Source of the DNA: Prevotellaceae bacterium
GTDB taxonomy: Bacteria > Bacteroidota > Bacteroidia > Bacteroidales > UBA932
Length of the DNA: 5,437 bases
Direction: 5' to 3'
Assembly: GCA_031259655.1 (NCBI GenBank)
Contig: JAIRLF010000335.1
Coordinates: 1-5,437 of the forward strand
Part shown: piece by piece, positions 5,154 to 5,437 of the stretch
Layout: the number at the start of each line of letters is the position of its first letter
How positions within the stretch are numbered: position 1 is the first letter of the stretch
The notes under the pieces: model-generated
What the model saw: only the letters and a program-made list of their open reading frames with translations
What the model was told of the DNA's origin: nothing
The model's database searches: none
Position numbers and translations under genes: made by a program

Positions 5154-5167
5154 GTGCGATTTCGCAC
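5154..5167. promoter_or_regulatory. Third copy of the GTGCGATTTCGCAC palindrome
   Basis: This is an exact 14-bp copy of the palindrome found twice at 5014-5048, with similar flanks (ATTA after the core here; ACTTA and ACTAA at the others). Its centre is near -228 from the predicted sigma-54 start, still within enhancer range. It stands alone rather than in an inverted pair, which argues that the 14-bp palindrome, not the large hairpin, is the conserved unit. Confidence 0.65.
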
Positions 5168-5192
5168 ATTAACTTTTTTTCACTGCGAGGAG

Positions 5193-5211
5193 AGACGTTG
5201 CAGCAGCGTCT
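5193..5211. repeat. AGACGTTG hairpin, probable dispersed repeat
   Basis: AGACGTTG at 5193-5200 pairs with CAGCGTCT at 5204-5211 through one T-G wobble, with a CAG loop. Elements of the form AGACGTTGC...GCAACGTCT recur, as I recall, in many Bacteroidetes intergenic regions. A second, weaker stem follows: GTGTC at 5226-5230 with GACAC at 5239-5243. No gene is associated. Confidence 0.5.
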
Positions 5212-5255
5212 TTACGTAGATTATGGTGTCGTCGAGGAGACACATGCGTCAGCCA

Positions 5256-5283
5256 CTTTTAGTTCTTAACTTTTAGTTTTTAA
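5256..5283. repeat. Two tandem 14-bp A/T-rich units
   Basis: CTTTTAGTTCTTAA at 5256-5269 is followed directly by CTTTTAGTTTTTAA at 5270-5283, with a single C/T difference. It lies between the hairpins at 5193 and 5378 in a stretch with no open reading frame of note. Confidence 0.7.
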
Positions 5284-5377
5284 CTCTATTATGTAACTTA
5301 ATTGTATCACATTGACATACAGACATAAACAAGGGTCATTAAGTACTTAGCGCGACGTAATTTTGTGCGCAACAAAA

Positions 5378-5422
5378 AGGGCTGAAAGCCCTAAATAAAA
5401 TAGCACAGGGCAACGCCCTGTG
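5378..5422. repeat. Twin REP-like hairpins
   Basis: AGGGCT at 5378-5383 pairs with AGCCCT at 5387-5392 (loop GAA). CACAGGGC at 5404-5411 pairs with GCCCTGTG at 5415-5422 (loop AAC). Both stems are perfect and share an AGGGC core, and 11 bases separate them. Two short GC-rich hairpins in tandem are typical of REP/BIME-type dispersed elements. I recall closely similar GGGCTGAAAGCCC ... CAGGGCAACGCCCTG pairs in Bacteroidetes and some other genomes, but cannot check that here. Confidence 0.6.
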
Positions 5423-5437
5423 AAACGAATCACCCCC

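Noticed and set aside
5007..5167. A CRISPR array, suggested by three copies of a palindromic unit
   Set aside because: The copies are only 14 bp, the spacings are 7 and about 105 bases, one copy is in an inverted pair, and no cas gene is present.

Overview
The window looks like chromosomal DNA from a Bacteroidetes bacterium, most likely a Bacteroidales. Four things point that way. The protein families are typical of the group. Two promoters resemble its -33/-7 type (TTTG ... TAnnTTTG). Translation starts are A/T-rich with no Shine-Dalgarno. The intergenic DNA is rich in short repeats. No rRNA, tRNA, CRISPR array, transposase or phage gene was seen.

Layout, left to right. Positions 1-147 hold the last 48 codons of an unrecognised plus-strand gene. 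It converges on a minus-strand class II fructose-bisphosphate aldolase (271-1263), with a hairpin terminator candidate between them. The aldolase has its own promoter at about 1307-1314. Positions 1340-1540 hold no gene but a patchwork of different short direct and inverted repeats. Next come two minus-strand genes in one apparent operon: an AAA-type ATPase with a winged helix and a nuclease-like C-terminus (2546-3898), transcribed first, and 10 bases later an exported endonuclease/exonuclease/phosphatase-family hydrolase (1543-2535). A strong -33/-7 promoter (3924-3955) drives the pair. A 10-bp-stem hairpin at 3977-4008 separates it from a minus-strand ABC-transporter ATPase of the MacB/LolD type (4039-4713).

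The most interesting part is the 724-base gene-free stretch to the right of the ABC gene (4714-5437). On the minus strand, pointing at the ABC gene, it carries a near-consensus sigma-54 (RpoN) promoter, TTGGCACGATTTTTGTT, at 4942-4958. Upstream of this lie three exact copies of the 14-bp palindrome GTGCGATTTCGCAC. Two sit 21 bp apart in a perfect 23-bp-arm inverted repeat, and one is about 120 bp further out. This is the architecture of a promoter controlled by a sigma-54 enhancer-binding response regulator. The palindromes lie roughly 88, 109 and 228 bp upstream of the predicted start. A 13-bp dyad covers the predicted start itself, and an IHF-like site lies between promoter and palindromes. 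The inferred picture is a signal-induced ABC efflux or lipoprotein-export ATPase whose permease and regulator are encoded elsewhere. The far right end (5181-5437) is again a cluster of hairpins and short repeats, with no gene.
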